Under the pieces are notes generated by a model that saw only the letters and a program-made list of their open reading frames with translations, did no database searches and had not been told where the DNA came from. A stretch of DNA of 64,000 nucleotides from Nansenia antarctica. Lineage: Eukaryota; Chordata; Actinopteri; Argentiniformes; Microstomatidae. Position 1 is the stretch's first letter; every line of letters begins with the position of its first letter. The DNA is taken from assembly GCA_963989245.1 (NCBI GenBank), contig OZ022346.1:44716997-44780996 (forward strand), given 5' to 3'. Both the position numbers and the translations under genes were made by a program. Of the stretch, positions 1 to 9,729 are shown piece by piece.

Positions 1-620
1 CATTCATTCACATCCAAACTAGACTACAGTCAGATAATAAGTCACAAGGCAGTGAGTAGCCTAAATTGTTTAACTTAAAAACACATTTTACGTTATAAAT
101 AAAAATATAGAAAATAAGTACCTCACCATAGGAGCAGTAAAAAAACAGTTACTCACAAATAGGAGGATGACTGAAAACGTTAGTGTCCTTAAGAGCGTCC
201 AGCTTAACTTAAATTTAAACTCCAGCGAGAGACTGTAGGCGGCAGGCCTACTGGTTCTTGTTCAGAAAGATGATCATGTTAACATGTTCAGGGGTGAGAG
301 ACGAACGCAATCTGGTGACACGTGGACAAACTAATTTCCATTATTATTATTCAAAAAAAAAAAAAAAAGTGATCGACCAAGACCTTATCGATCAATTAAT
401 CGATCATCGATGCCCACCCCTACCTTTCACCTCTAACCTCTGACCCCTCAGAGCGAGGTCAACACACACACACACGCGCCAGGTCAGTGTACGGCTTAAA
501 TGTTTGTTTAGAATACTGTATCTAATAACAGTTATTTGGGCCACATTTTTGAGCATCATTGATTTTGTGTGTGTGTGTGTGTGTGTGTGCTGTGTTCTCT
601 GTCCTCTGTCTGTGTCTCAG
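1..620. other. cep83 intron / upstream flank with one transposon end
   Basis: No exon is recognisable before 621. A run of ATCGAT-type motifs followed by GCCCACCCCTA at about 364-424 looks like the terminal inverted repeat of a fish hAT-type non-autonomous element; its other end was not found. A (TG)n run lies at 565-589, just before the first visible cep83 acceptor. Because the first visible cep83 exon opens mid-protein, this stretch is most simply an intron. Confidence 0.5.
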
Positions 621-2087
621 GTGGAGGCCATGAGACACTCCCACAAGTTGGAGGTGGCCAACCTCAGGCTGGAGTGTGCCAGGTCCAGAGGGGAGGTGGA
701 GAGGGAGAGGGACACGCTGCAGGACCAGATGGAGGGTGAGTCAGTGGACCACCCCCTAGTGTTGTCTGTCTACACCAGACCCCCCTCCCTCCAGGACCAC
801 CTCCTAGTGTTGTCTGTCTACACCAGACCCCCCCCCTCCCCCAGGACCACCTCCTAGTGTTGTCTGTCTACACCAGACCCCCCCCTCCCCCCAGGACCAC
901 CTCCTAGTGTTGTCTGTCTACACCAGACCCCTCCCCCCTCCCCCAGGACCACCTCCTAGTGTTGTCTGTCTACACCAGACCCCCCCCTCCTCCCCCAGGA
1001 CCACCTCCTAGTGTTGTCTGTCTACACCAGACCCCCCCTCCTCCCCCAGGACCACCTCCTAGTGTTGTCTGTCTACACCAGACCCCCCCTCCTCCCCCCA
1101 GGACCACCTCCTAGTGTTGTCTGTCTACACCAGACCCCCCCCTCCCCCCCGAGGACCACCTCCTAGTGTTGTCTGTCTACACCAGACCCCCCTCCCCTCC
1201 CCCCAGGACCACCTCCTAGTGTTGTCTGTCTACACCAGACCCCCTCTCCTCCCCCAGGACCACCTCCTAGTGTTGTCTGTCTACACCAGACCCTCCCCCT
1301 CTCCCCCAGGACCACCTCCTAGTGTTGTCTGTCTACACCAGACCCTCCCCCTCCCCCAGGACCACCTCCTAGTGTTGTCTGTCTACACCAGACCCCCCCT
1401 CCTCCCCCCAGGACCACCTCCTAGTGTTGTCTGTCTACACCAGACCCCCCCCTCCCCCAGGACCACCTCCTAGTGTTGTCTGTCTACACCAGACCCCCCC
1501 CCTCCCCCAGGACCACCTCCTAGTGTTGTCTGTCTACACCAGACCCTCCCCCCCTCCCCCAGGACCACCTCCTAGTGTTGTCTGTCTACACCAGACCCCC
1601 CCTCCTCCCCCAGGACCACCTCCTAGTGTTGTCTGTCTACACCAGACCCCCCCCCCTCCCCCAGGACCACCTCCTAGTGTTGTCTGTCTACACCAGACCC
1701 CCCCCTCCCCCTCCCCCAGGACCACCTCCTAGTGTTGTCTGTCTACACCAGACCCCCCCCTCCTCCCCCCAGGACCACCTCCTAGTGTTGTCTGTCTACA
1801 CCAGACCCCCCCCCCTCCCCCAGGACCACCTCCTAGTGTTGTCTGTCTACACCAGACCCCCCCCCCCCAGGCTACCACAGGAACGCTAACATCCTTATTT
1901 CTGTCTCTCTCTCTATCTTTATCCTATCTGTCTGTCTCTCTCTCTCTATCTTTATCCTATTTGTCTGTCTCTCTCTCTCTATCTTTATCCTATTTGTCTG
2001 TCTCTCTCTCTCTATCTTTATCCTATTTGTCTGTCTGTCTGTCTATCTTTATCCTATTTGTCTGTCTGTCTGTCTCCTGTCTGTCTC

Positions 2088-2138
<51 letters not shown>

Positions 2139-2313
2139 AGGTCTCCAGTCAGACGTGGAGGTGTTGAAGGGGGCAGTGGAGAGGCAGAGGGAGGTGCTGA
2201 CAGAGAAGGAGAGGGAGCTGGTCAGGAAGGTTCAGGCTGCTCACGAGGAAGAGTTCCACAAGACCGCCGCTGTGCACGAGGAGAAGTACGGATGCTCCTT
2301 CTAGTTCTTTCCT

Positions 2314-2379
<66 letters not shown>

Positions 2380-3102
2380 CTTCAATTCAATAGTCAGAGT
2401 TGACGTGTGTGTGTGTGTGTGTGTGTGGGGTCAGGTTGGAAGTTGAGAATCGCCTGGCTGAGCTGGAGCAGCAGAGGGTGCTGCAGGATGCTGCTGGCCA
2501 CGCCCACAAAGAAGAGTGGGAGGAGTGTCTCCGTGCCACCCAGCAGGGGGAGGAGTCTGCCCGCAAGGAAATGCTAAACCTGAGGTTAGTCTCGTAAATT
2601 CGATGCAGATGTATAAATTGGCCTTTAGGCTCCTTGGAGGGATGGAACGATGCATGGCCAGACAGTTAATTATCGATACAAATATGGGGAATTTGAATCG
2701 TTGAGATGAAAAATTAACCGTGCTACTCCTTTTAACCAGCAGAGGGCGTAGTCGGCTTTTCACTTTGCTTTAGTTTTTTTTATAACGGAAAGGAAATCTG
2801 CATTCATTGCGTAGTTTGCGTTTTGCAGTTATACCCTAACCCCAGAAATAAAAAGGGATTCTTTAAGAAAATACAGCATTTCTATAGTTTTTGTCTGAGA
2901 AATAAATAAAATCATATTTTTCAGTTATAATTTGTCTCATTTTGTAAATAAATGAGAGAATCGTATTGTGAAGCCAGTATCGTGAATCGTATCGAATCGT
3001 GAGTTGAGTGTATCGTTACGTCCCTAGTTCCTTGACTATCAACTTGCTTTGTGTTGATTTGAGTGTCTAGCGGTAAAATGCCATGACGTCTAACCCTATA
3101 CG

Positions 3103-3144
<42 letters not shown>

Positions 3145-4146
3145 TTGCGTGTGTGTGTGTGTGTGTGTGTGTGTTTCTGTCTGTCTCTGTCTGTCTGTCT
3201 CTGTCTGTCTCTGTCTGTCTCTGTCTGTCTCTGTCTGTCTCTGTCTGTCTGTCTGTCTGTCTGTGTGTCTGTGTGTCTGTCTGTGTGTCTGTCTGTCTCA
3301 GGACCAAACTGCAGCAGCAAACTTCTCAGCTGGAGGAGCTGGAGGGCCAGAGGAGGGAGAACACAGACCTCAGACAGGTACTGACTGCTTCACCTGGCTG
3401 ACACACACACACACACACACGGTCACACCCACAGACCAAGCTTGTGAGGAACGTGGAATTGAAGGCAGTTTTTTTTTTGGCGTCGTCTCACAGCAGAACC
3501 AGGAGTTGGGGGTTCAGCTGGGCACGCTGTCCCACTCGGAGAGCCAGCTGCTGGAGGCCGGCCAGCGTCTGAGGGACACCCTGGAGAGGCTGCGGGAGGA
3601 GGCCAGGGGCGCCCGCGGACAGGCCGAGAGGACCCAGCACGAAGCCGAGAGGTGATAATAGTAACAATAATAACTTTATTTGTATGGCGCTTTTCCTGCA
3701 AACGTTGCAGCTCAAAGTGCTCCAATCATTCTATAGTCATAGTTTAATTATTTAGTCATTTAAAAGCAATATTAAAATGATTTGTTTTTTTTTGTCTTGA
3801 CTTGAACATATTTGCTGAGGTTGCATCCCTAATGTAAACTGGCAGTGCGTTCCACAATCTGGGTGCATAAAATGAGAATGCAGCCTCACCAAATCTCTTC
3901 TTTTGCAAACCAGCGTCATTGGGCTGATATGCTCAGCAAAAGGTCTTTCAGATATTCTGGCGCTGTGCCAGTGAGAGCTTTACAAACAAGCCACACAACC
4001 TCATAACACGCAGACATCATAGACACACTGGCTCCATCACTAGACTTCCGTCACTAGATTAGGCGTGTTTCAAGTTGTATTCTTACATCATGTTACACAA
4101 GTGTGAGAGAGTAAAATTCTTAGGCTTCGGTTTCCTGACATTGCAG

Positions 4147-4191
<45 letters not shown>

Positions 4192-4573
4192 TGTGTCTGT
4201 CTGTCCCTCTCTCTCTCTCTGTCTGTCCCTCTCTCTCTCTCTCTCCCCCTTCTTTCTCTCTCTCTCTCCCTCCCCCCCTTCTCTCCCTCTCTCTCTCCCT
4301 CCCTCCCTCTCTCTGTAGGCTGGTGGAGGAGCGGCGTGTGGAGTGGTTGGAGGAGAAGCACAAGCTCCAGGAGGCGGAGGCGGAGCTGCAGGAGAAGTAC
4401 AGCCAGGCCCGGGACAAACTGCAGAGGGCAGCGCTGGCCCAGAAGAAGGTGCTGCTGCTGCTGCCTCTCCTACCTACCGCTCCCTGTCCTTTCACTCCCC
4501 AACCAGACTACTCACTTACCCCTTTGGCTGTTTTCTTCTCCTGTTATGATGTGTTATTTTGGACACTCATGAC

Positions 4574-4606
<33 letters not shown>

Positions 4607-5433
4607 GTGTGTGTGTTGTAGAGGAAGACCCTGACGGAGAACAAGGAGAAGAGACACCAGGACAAGGTCCAGCTGCTGGAGGCTAAGATAGCAGAGCTGG
4701 AGCTGCAGTTCAGCTCCGCCAAGAAGTACGTAACCTGGGGATCCAGGCTTACTGTTTTTAGCCTTGTGAGACTTCTCAAAATAAGGCTATATTACCCTTT
4801 AGCGACGTTGAAATACCCCCCAGGATTACCAGTCATAACATAGATATGGCATCCAGACATTAGCCTGGATGTCAGGAGTTTAGCTACACTACTCTTAGAT
4901 CTTCTCCTCCAATGCTTTTTGAGGGTGACTCGAGTGGAGGAGAGGATACTGTGTGTGTGTGTGTGACCTTGTGTATATTTGCTCCTACCAAGGAACCCTT
5001 ACTCTGAGGAGCAGGGTCAACTCAACAGACGGCTGAAGGAGCTCCAGCGCAGGCACGCCGAGTTCCGCCACCTCCTATTGGGCAACCAGGTGACCTCTGC
5101 CCCAGGCCCCGCCTACCTTATCTCCACACACGGCCCCAACCTCAACCTCACCTCCGGGCCTCAGGGGTCCTTCCCGAGCCTTCACGTGAGTCCTATAGAA
5201 GCCTGGCCAAACAGTCAACAGCAAACACTTCTCATAACTACTTTGAATTGTAAGCAGCATGATAGAAGTCTACCAGTTTTGATTTGATTGATTTATTTTG
5301 GTAAAAAAAAGTACAGACAGTACTTCCCAGAGGATAGCACGTAAAAGCGTAACTGAAACACTTGTTTCCAACGTGGTCCTCGCTTGGTAGACAAAACAAC
5401 CAAGACAAGAACATTAAAAAAGAGTTGCATCCC

Positions 5434-5472
<39 letters not shown>

Positions 5473-5505
5473 GTCTCTCTCTCTCTGTCCCTCTCTATCT
5501 CTGTC

Positions 5506-5548
<43 letters not shown>

Positions 5549-5647
5549 GTCTGTCTGTCTCTCTCTGTCTCTCTCTCTCTCTGTCTGTCTGTCTGTCTCT
5601 CTCTGTGTCTGTCTCTCTGTCCCTCTCTCTCTCTCTCTGTCTGTCTC

Positions 5648-5680
<33 letters not shown>

Positions 5681-5770
5681 GTGTCTGTCTCTCTCTGTCT
5701 CTCTCTCTCTGTCTGTCTGTCTGTCTCTCTCTCTGTCTCTCTCTCTCTGTCTGTCTCTCTCTCTCTGTCC

Positions 5771-5825
<55 letters not shown>

Positions 5826-5829
5826 TCTG

Positions 5830-5871
<42 letters not shown>

Positions 5872-6014
5872 AGGAGGAGCAGCACCAGAGGGAGTTGTTC
5901 CAGTTGCGTCAGAGGTTGGAGGAGTTGGAGTGCACTCAGCAGCAGCAGCTCCAGGAGTTGGGGGCTCCCACGGAGCGGGGCTTCGGCCTGCCTGACTCCC
6001 TCCCTGAACTTTGA
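621..6014 (+). CDS. cep83: Centrosomal protein 83 (CEP83/CCDC41), C-terminal nine exons
   Basis: Seen: nine exons join in one frame: 621-735, 2141-2285, 2435-2584, 3302-3377, 3494-3651, 4319-4448, 4622-4725, 4993-5185, 5874-6014 (TGA 6012-6014). They give 403 residues of almost continuous charged coiled coil, with segments such as EKERELVRKVQAAHEEE and RLKELQRRHAEFRHLLLGNQ, a Pro/Ser/Gly-rich gap, then EEQHQRELFQLRQRLEELE near the end. Known: that terminal block and the proline-rich interruption before it match my memory of vertebrate CEP83 (about 700 aa), a distal-appendage protein that docks the mother centriole to membrane at the start of ciliogenesis. Human CEP83 also lies near PLXNC1. 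Inference: about 300 N-terminal residues lie upstream of the window. The donor after 4993-5185 could instead be at 5090 (CAG|gtgacc), which would skip the proline-rich segment; I prefer the longer exon because human CEP83 has a comparable linker. Several acceptors sit directly in microsatellites. Confidence 0.82.
747..1870. repeat. VNTR minisatellite, about 22 units of about 50 bp
   Basis: The unit contains GACCACCTCCTAGTGTTG then TCTGTCTACACCAGAC and a C-rich tract of variable length ending CCCAG. I count about 22 copies with a mean period near 51 bp; nearly all length variation is in the C tract. The array begins 11 bp after the cep83 donor at 736 and fills most of that intron. The + strand is C-rich and the - strand G-rich (runs of five to eight G). 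Open frames across it on both strands are artefacts of stop-poor units. Confidence 0.95.
1903..2140. repeat. CTGTCTCTCTATCTTTATCC minisatellite then (TG)n
   Basis: Units of about 32 bp carrying CTATCTTTATCCTATTTG alternate with CTGT and CT runs, followed by (TG)n at about 2091-2137. The final CAG at 2138-2140 is the cep83 acceptor. The same unit recurs at 18838-19163 in a plxnc1 intron. Confidence 0.9.
2310..2427. repeat. (CT)n(CA)n and (GT)n microsatellites
   Basis: (CT)n then (CA)n at 2310-2377 and (GT)n at 2404-2427 fill almost the whole 149-bp intron between cep83 exons ending 2285 and starting 2435. Confidence 0.9.
2637..3026. mobile_element. hAT-type non-autonomous element (MITE)
   Basis: The ends are imperfect inverted repeats: GAGGGATGGAACGATGC on the left, and on the right the complement of TAGGGACGTAACGATACAC. 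The flanks carry GCTCCTTG (2629-2636) and GTTCCTTG (3027-3034), a 7/8 match of the 8-bp target duplication expected for hAT elements. There is no transposase. The element lies in a cep83 intron. Confidence 0.75.
3103..3300. repeat. (TG)n / (TCTG)n compound microsatellite
   Basis: (GT)n with a GCGCGC interruption is followed by TCTG/TCTC repeats running straight into the CAG acceptor of the exon starting at 3302. There is no separate polypyrimidine tract. Confidence 0.9.
3654..4025 (-). mobile_element. L2-like LINE ORF2 C-terminal fragment
   Basis: On the minus strand the segment at about 3830-3900 reads RFGEAAFSFYAPRLWNALPV, matching the conserved 'APRLWNxLP' block near the ORF2 C-terminus of fish CR1/L2-type LINEs. 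A TTTGTATGGCGCTTTTC motif with an AATAATAGTAA tail at 3654-3700 fits the 3' end. It is 5'-truncated and has no complete ORF. Confidence 0.6.
4149..4315. repeat. (CT)n-rich tract forming a cep83 polypyrimidine tract
   Basis: About 165 bp of CT, CTGT and CCCT repeats ends CTCTGTAG at the acceptor of the exon beginning 4319. Confidence 0.9.
4573..4617. repeat. (TG)n microsatellite at cep83 acceptor
   Basis: (TG)n with one GC interruption ends TTGTAG at 4621, the acceptor of the exon starting 4622. Confidence 0.9.
5437..5872. repeat. Long CT/CTGT microsatellite before last cep83 exon
   Basis: About 435 bp of (CT)n with CTGT and CCCT interruptions runs into CTCAG at 5869-5873, the acceptor of the terminal coding exon. 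On the minus strand it reads GAGA/GACA and produces spurious Arg/Glu-rich open frames. Confidence 0.95.
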
Positions 6015-6131
6015 CCCCCCCAATCAGCCTTGGGGTTTACACAACCATAAGAGTGATTTGTGATCGCATATCCTGTCAATCAATTTGATCAATTTAATCG
6101 GTGAGCACCTATTGTGAAAACAATTGTATTA

Positions 6132-6146
6132 TTTATTCTTTTTATT
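6132..6146 (-). terminator. Candidate plxnc1 polyadenylation signals (two AATAAA)
   Basis: TTTATT occurs twice on the + strand, giving AATAAA twice on the minus strand, 834-848 bp past the plxnc1 stop. A further copy lies at 6528-6533. Which is used cannot be told from sequence. Confidence 0.4.
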
Positions 6147-6392
6147 GGCACATTTTACATTTGCAAATAGAAACAAAATGACAATAGTTTTTTTTATAAA
6201 TGTTTACATTCCTCGGTACAGTTAGTAGCAGTTGTGGAGTCGTCCCATGCCTAGACTCTCAATGCCTGTGTATATAATAATATAGAAAAATCTTAATGGC
6301 CAACCAGTGACTCAGGTTTTTCAAATGTTTACAAAATGTTCGTTGTCTAAAGAATTCCTAAGGCACTCTGGAACATGTTTTATGACACTACA

Positions 6393-6512
6393 GGGGGATG
6401 TTCCATCAACGTCACTAGGAAAATCCAGGTTGATTTTGATACATTTTGTGAGGCTTATTGAAATAAGCCTGCATTTTCCTTTAGTGATGTTGATGCAATA
6501 CCCCCCAGGTCG
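6393..6512. repeat. Small fold-back repeat in plxnc1 3' UTR region
   Basis: GATGTTCCATCAACGTCAC on the left pairs with TTTAGTGATGTTGATGCAAT on the right, with GGAAAATCCAGG against CCTGCATTTTCC inside. A half-copy (CCCTTTAGCGACGTTGAAAT with CCCCCCAGG) is at about 4779-4825 in a cep83 intron. Confidence 0.6.
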
Positions 6513-6979
6513 TGACTTGCACAAAATTTTATTTTTCTTTTGTAATATGTGTTTTGTACTTTTCATGAATACATTTGAAGCTTTGTCAAGCCTCCATTTG
6601 TTCTGTGCTGGTTGACGATCTGAAGTAAACCACTAGTCCTCCTTTGTGGTTAACTGCACTGTAACCTCGTCTCACATGTTTATCAGTTGTTGCTTGGGGA
6701 ACCACAATGACTCATGCACAAATGAAAAGGTCAAAAGAGAGATTTGGAGCCATTAGAGGACAGGTAGTTCCAGCCTCAAGGTTTAAAGTCTGGCTGAAGA
6801 AGTTTGAACCCGTACTGTTGTGTAGGAGTCTGTACAGTGACCATGTCTCCTTCCTTCTCCTGCACTGACCTGAAAGGTAGGTGACAGAAAGCCTGTCCTG
6901 TGGCCATATCGTCTGTGAATCGCACAGGCAGGGTGTGCAGCAGTCCTTACAACACCGGTGGGCTTAAGCGTGTGGGAGC

Positions 6980-8373
6980 TCAGTCCCAGGAACAGCTCCC
7001 CACACCACCAAACAAGCCCATCACATGCTGCAGTTGCTCCTTCAGCTCAGCAGGGGCGCCGTTCTGATCCAGCTTCAGCTTGATCTGGGAACAGAAAACC
7101 ACCAGAGTCAGACATCCATCTCTTTTTGAAGGGAGCTCAAGGCTCACTTTAGTGGTTCGTTAATTTTGGCAGGTTTTTTAGTCACTTTGGTGTTTAGATG
7201 AAGATGCACGCCAGTTCTAGTCACACCAAGTCACCTCCATTTTTCTTAGTTACAGTCCACAAAAAACACAAAACATTTTAGTCTAGCCGTAGTCAGCGAC
7301 TAAAACTCGACTGAAATGTTTTGGAGTTTTTGTGGACTGAGACTGCACTGGAATGTTTTCAGTTTTCATCAACTGGAACTGGAACTAAGAAAAATGGAGG
7401 TGACTTGGAGTGACTCGAACTGGTGTGCATCTTCATCTAAACACCAAAGACTAAGTGACTAAAAAGCCTGCCAAAATGAACACTGGTTCGTACACGTCAG
7501 ATAGTGGCAACAACACAAACAGGCGGTGGAAGCTAATTGCACACCACCAAGCCTGGGCCACACCACATAACTCTACCTCAGAAGCACGTGTGCGTCATTT
7601 CGGCGCCCGTATTAACAGGTTACTGTTACGGTTGCAGATGAGGTAGTGGTATCCGGTGTGGCCCGGGTTTCAGTGTGTATAAACCTAATGCATGCATTGT
7701 TATGGCCATAGCTATATGTAGTCCCGCACAGTGACTCTTCACAGTCAAACCAGCCCGAGATAACAGGAAGTGAAACCCACTGCATAACAAACACATCACA
7801 TCATTACAGAAACGGAGGAGGATGTGTTTCTCGCCCTTGCCACAGCTTTTTAGACATGCGCACGCGCACACACACACTTATACACAAACACACACACGCC
7901 GAGGATGTTTAGTCCTGGTGTCAGTGATTAGACAAGCCAGTTGGGTCTCCTGAAGTGTGAAGGTTATGGGGAAAGACTGCTAAAGAGGAGATTGGCGTGG
8001 GAGGTGAAGAAGAGAGACTGAGAACAGAGAGAACGTACCTCATCAAAGTATCGCTGCATGTATCGGTAGAGTTCACGAAGGGCAGCTGATTCATTGAACT
8101 CGTTTTCATGTTTCTGGAAAAAAGAAAACATTATTATCCCTTCCGCTTTTCTATTATGGTATATATTTGAGTCATAAAAGCCCTAAAAAGAAAGAAAGAA
8201 AATAAAAACATCATGGGGGGGTGGTACCTTTGATTCCTCCAGCAGGAAACTCTTGAACTCTGAGCTGGTGATTTGTGGCTGGTCCCGGACCTGTTTGTAG
8301 TAGGCCTTTACCTCCTGCTTGTACTGGGGGATGTCTTTGGCATACAGGAGCTTATTAGTGGGAGCATGCTGGA

Positions 8374-8409
<36 letters not shown>

Positions 8410-9729
8410 AGGGTTTAGATCTGTCAACTATCTGTCACTGTCTGCTAGGGCTAAATACTTCATAAACTATCCATAGATTAACAACCAGCAGTGACGTTAG
8501 AATTATAAGGTTCTATCTCCATTTTTATCAAAATTTAGTTTTTTACATAATCTGATCCATTAGGTGTTTATTAATGCCTGTGTGGTGTTATTTTTAAAAT
8601 GTTGACATTTTTGAGTTAGTAATTAATAAAATACAAAGGTTCCATCTCACAAAACATAATGGAATGTAAAAACTTTGACGCTCAATATCTCTGAACTACC
8701 CTAAACGGAGATAGAACCTTATCATTCTAAGCTCACGAGGTGTATCCGTTTCTATCCTGTGGCAGTCAGATGAGTGGTCCCGCCCACCTTGCCCAGCTGT
8801 GTCTCAGCCAATGAGAATGAGTCCATGAAGGCCTGAGCGATGACGGACAGACAGCCGTCCAGGTGTGGGGTCTTCTCCATGTCAAACACAAACTGGGGGT
8901 TCTTCAGGATGTTCACCCAGTAACGCAGAGGCAGGCTGGGAAGGGGGAGGAGCCAGGAAGAGTAAACACATCTTAGCAGGAGATTGTTTTTCTAAATCAC
9001 AACTCATCGACTTTTCAAAACTAGCATCAAGAACGTCAAATTCTCTTTTCCCTGACCATAACTGATAAGGGACACCTTTGCAAAATGTGACAGCAGCTGG
9101 TGAAACCGGGAACAAGTCGCCAACCGATGGACTTTCATTCTGAAAAATGTGCGTTGTAGAAAATCAATGACAAACTCGCTAGTCAAGCCAAAACATTGCA
9201 AAGGATTCGGAGAGTAATTCCCACTACTACCTAGTTAGTGGAGAGTAGTGGGGATTACTCACAGAATCCATTGCTATGCAATATTTTGGCTTGACTAGCG
9301 AGTGTGTCGTTGATTTTCAACAACGCTTTTTTCTGAATAAAAGTCATTTGAACATTTTGATTGGTTGCCGACTTGTTTCCGGTTTCACCAGCTGCTGTCA
9401 CAATGTGAACCATCCTGCAAACAAAGATTAAGGCCCAATTCCTTCGGCCAATCCAACCCACTCAAAATCAGTGATTACATTGAGGAACGAAGGATGGAAC
9501 ATCACATTTTAAAGGCATTCAAACAGCCGTGGTGTCAGGGTCCACCGTGGTTTCTAAACCCATACCTGTTGGTTTTCCAGATGTGTAACACCTCAGGGTC
9601 ACCGATCTTCTTGTTCTCCGCCTGCGTGTCCAGGAAGTCAAAGAAGAACTTGACTGCGTGCGGGGCGACGCCATTGGGCGTTCCCCAGATGGTTCTGAAG
9701 AGGTTCTCCACGAACGAATGCACAGCAAC
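6980..9729 (-). CDS. plxnc1: plxnc1 exons 27-31: C-terminal half of GAP domain and stop
   Basis: Exon 27 has VHSFVENLFRTIWGTP and VKFFFDFLD. Exon 28 has LPLRYWVNILKNPQFVFD, with R1345 at the third conserved GAP arginine position. Exons 29-30 give NKLLYAKDIPQYKQEVKAYY and LRELYRYMQRYFDE. The last exon codes 34 residues ending GVGSCSWD then TGA (6980-6982). I cannot judge by eye whether this tail is conserved. Confidence 0.88.

Larger units (their letters stand above)
6015..6979. other. Convergent 3' ends of cep83 and plxnc1
   Basis: The interval separates the cep83 stop (+) from the plxnc1 stop (-). Minus-strand AATAAA hexamers occur at 6132-6137, 6141-6146 and 6528-6533. I see no canonical AATAAA or ATTAAA on the + strand here. 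If plxnc1 uses the distal signals, its 3' UTR ends about 120 bp from the cep83 stop, so the two 3' UTRs would overlap. Confidence 0.6.

Noticed and set aside
747..1870. CRISPR-like regular repeat array and 100-aa Pro-rich open frames
   Set aside because: The whole unit repeats, including the part that would be spacer; it is a minisatellite in a vertebrate intron. Period is not a multiple of three and frames are open on both strands because the unit lacks stops.
2058..2393. Cys-Val, His-Thr, Ser-Leu and Arg-Glu repeat proteins here and at many other places
   Set aside because: These are translations of (TG)n, (CA)n, (CT)n and (GA)n microsatellites, with no supporting splice or codon evidence.
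5384..5995. 203-aa frame overlapping the last cep83 exon
   Set aside because: The (CT)n frame runs into the exon in the wrong frame; the cep83 frame continues from 5185 to the stop at 6012.
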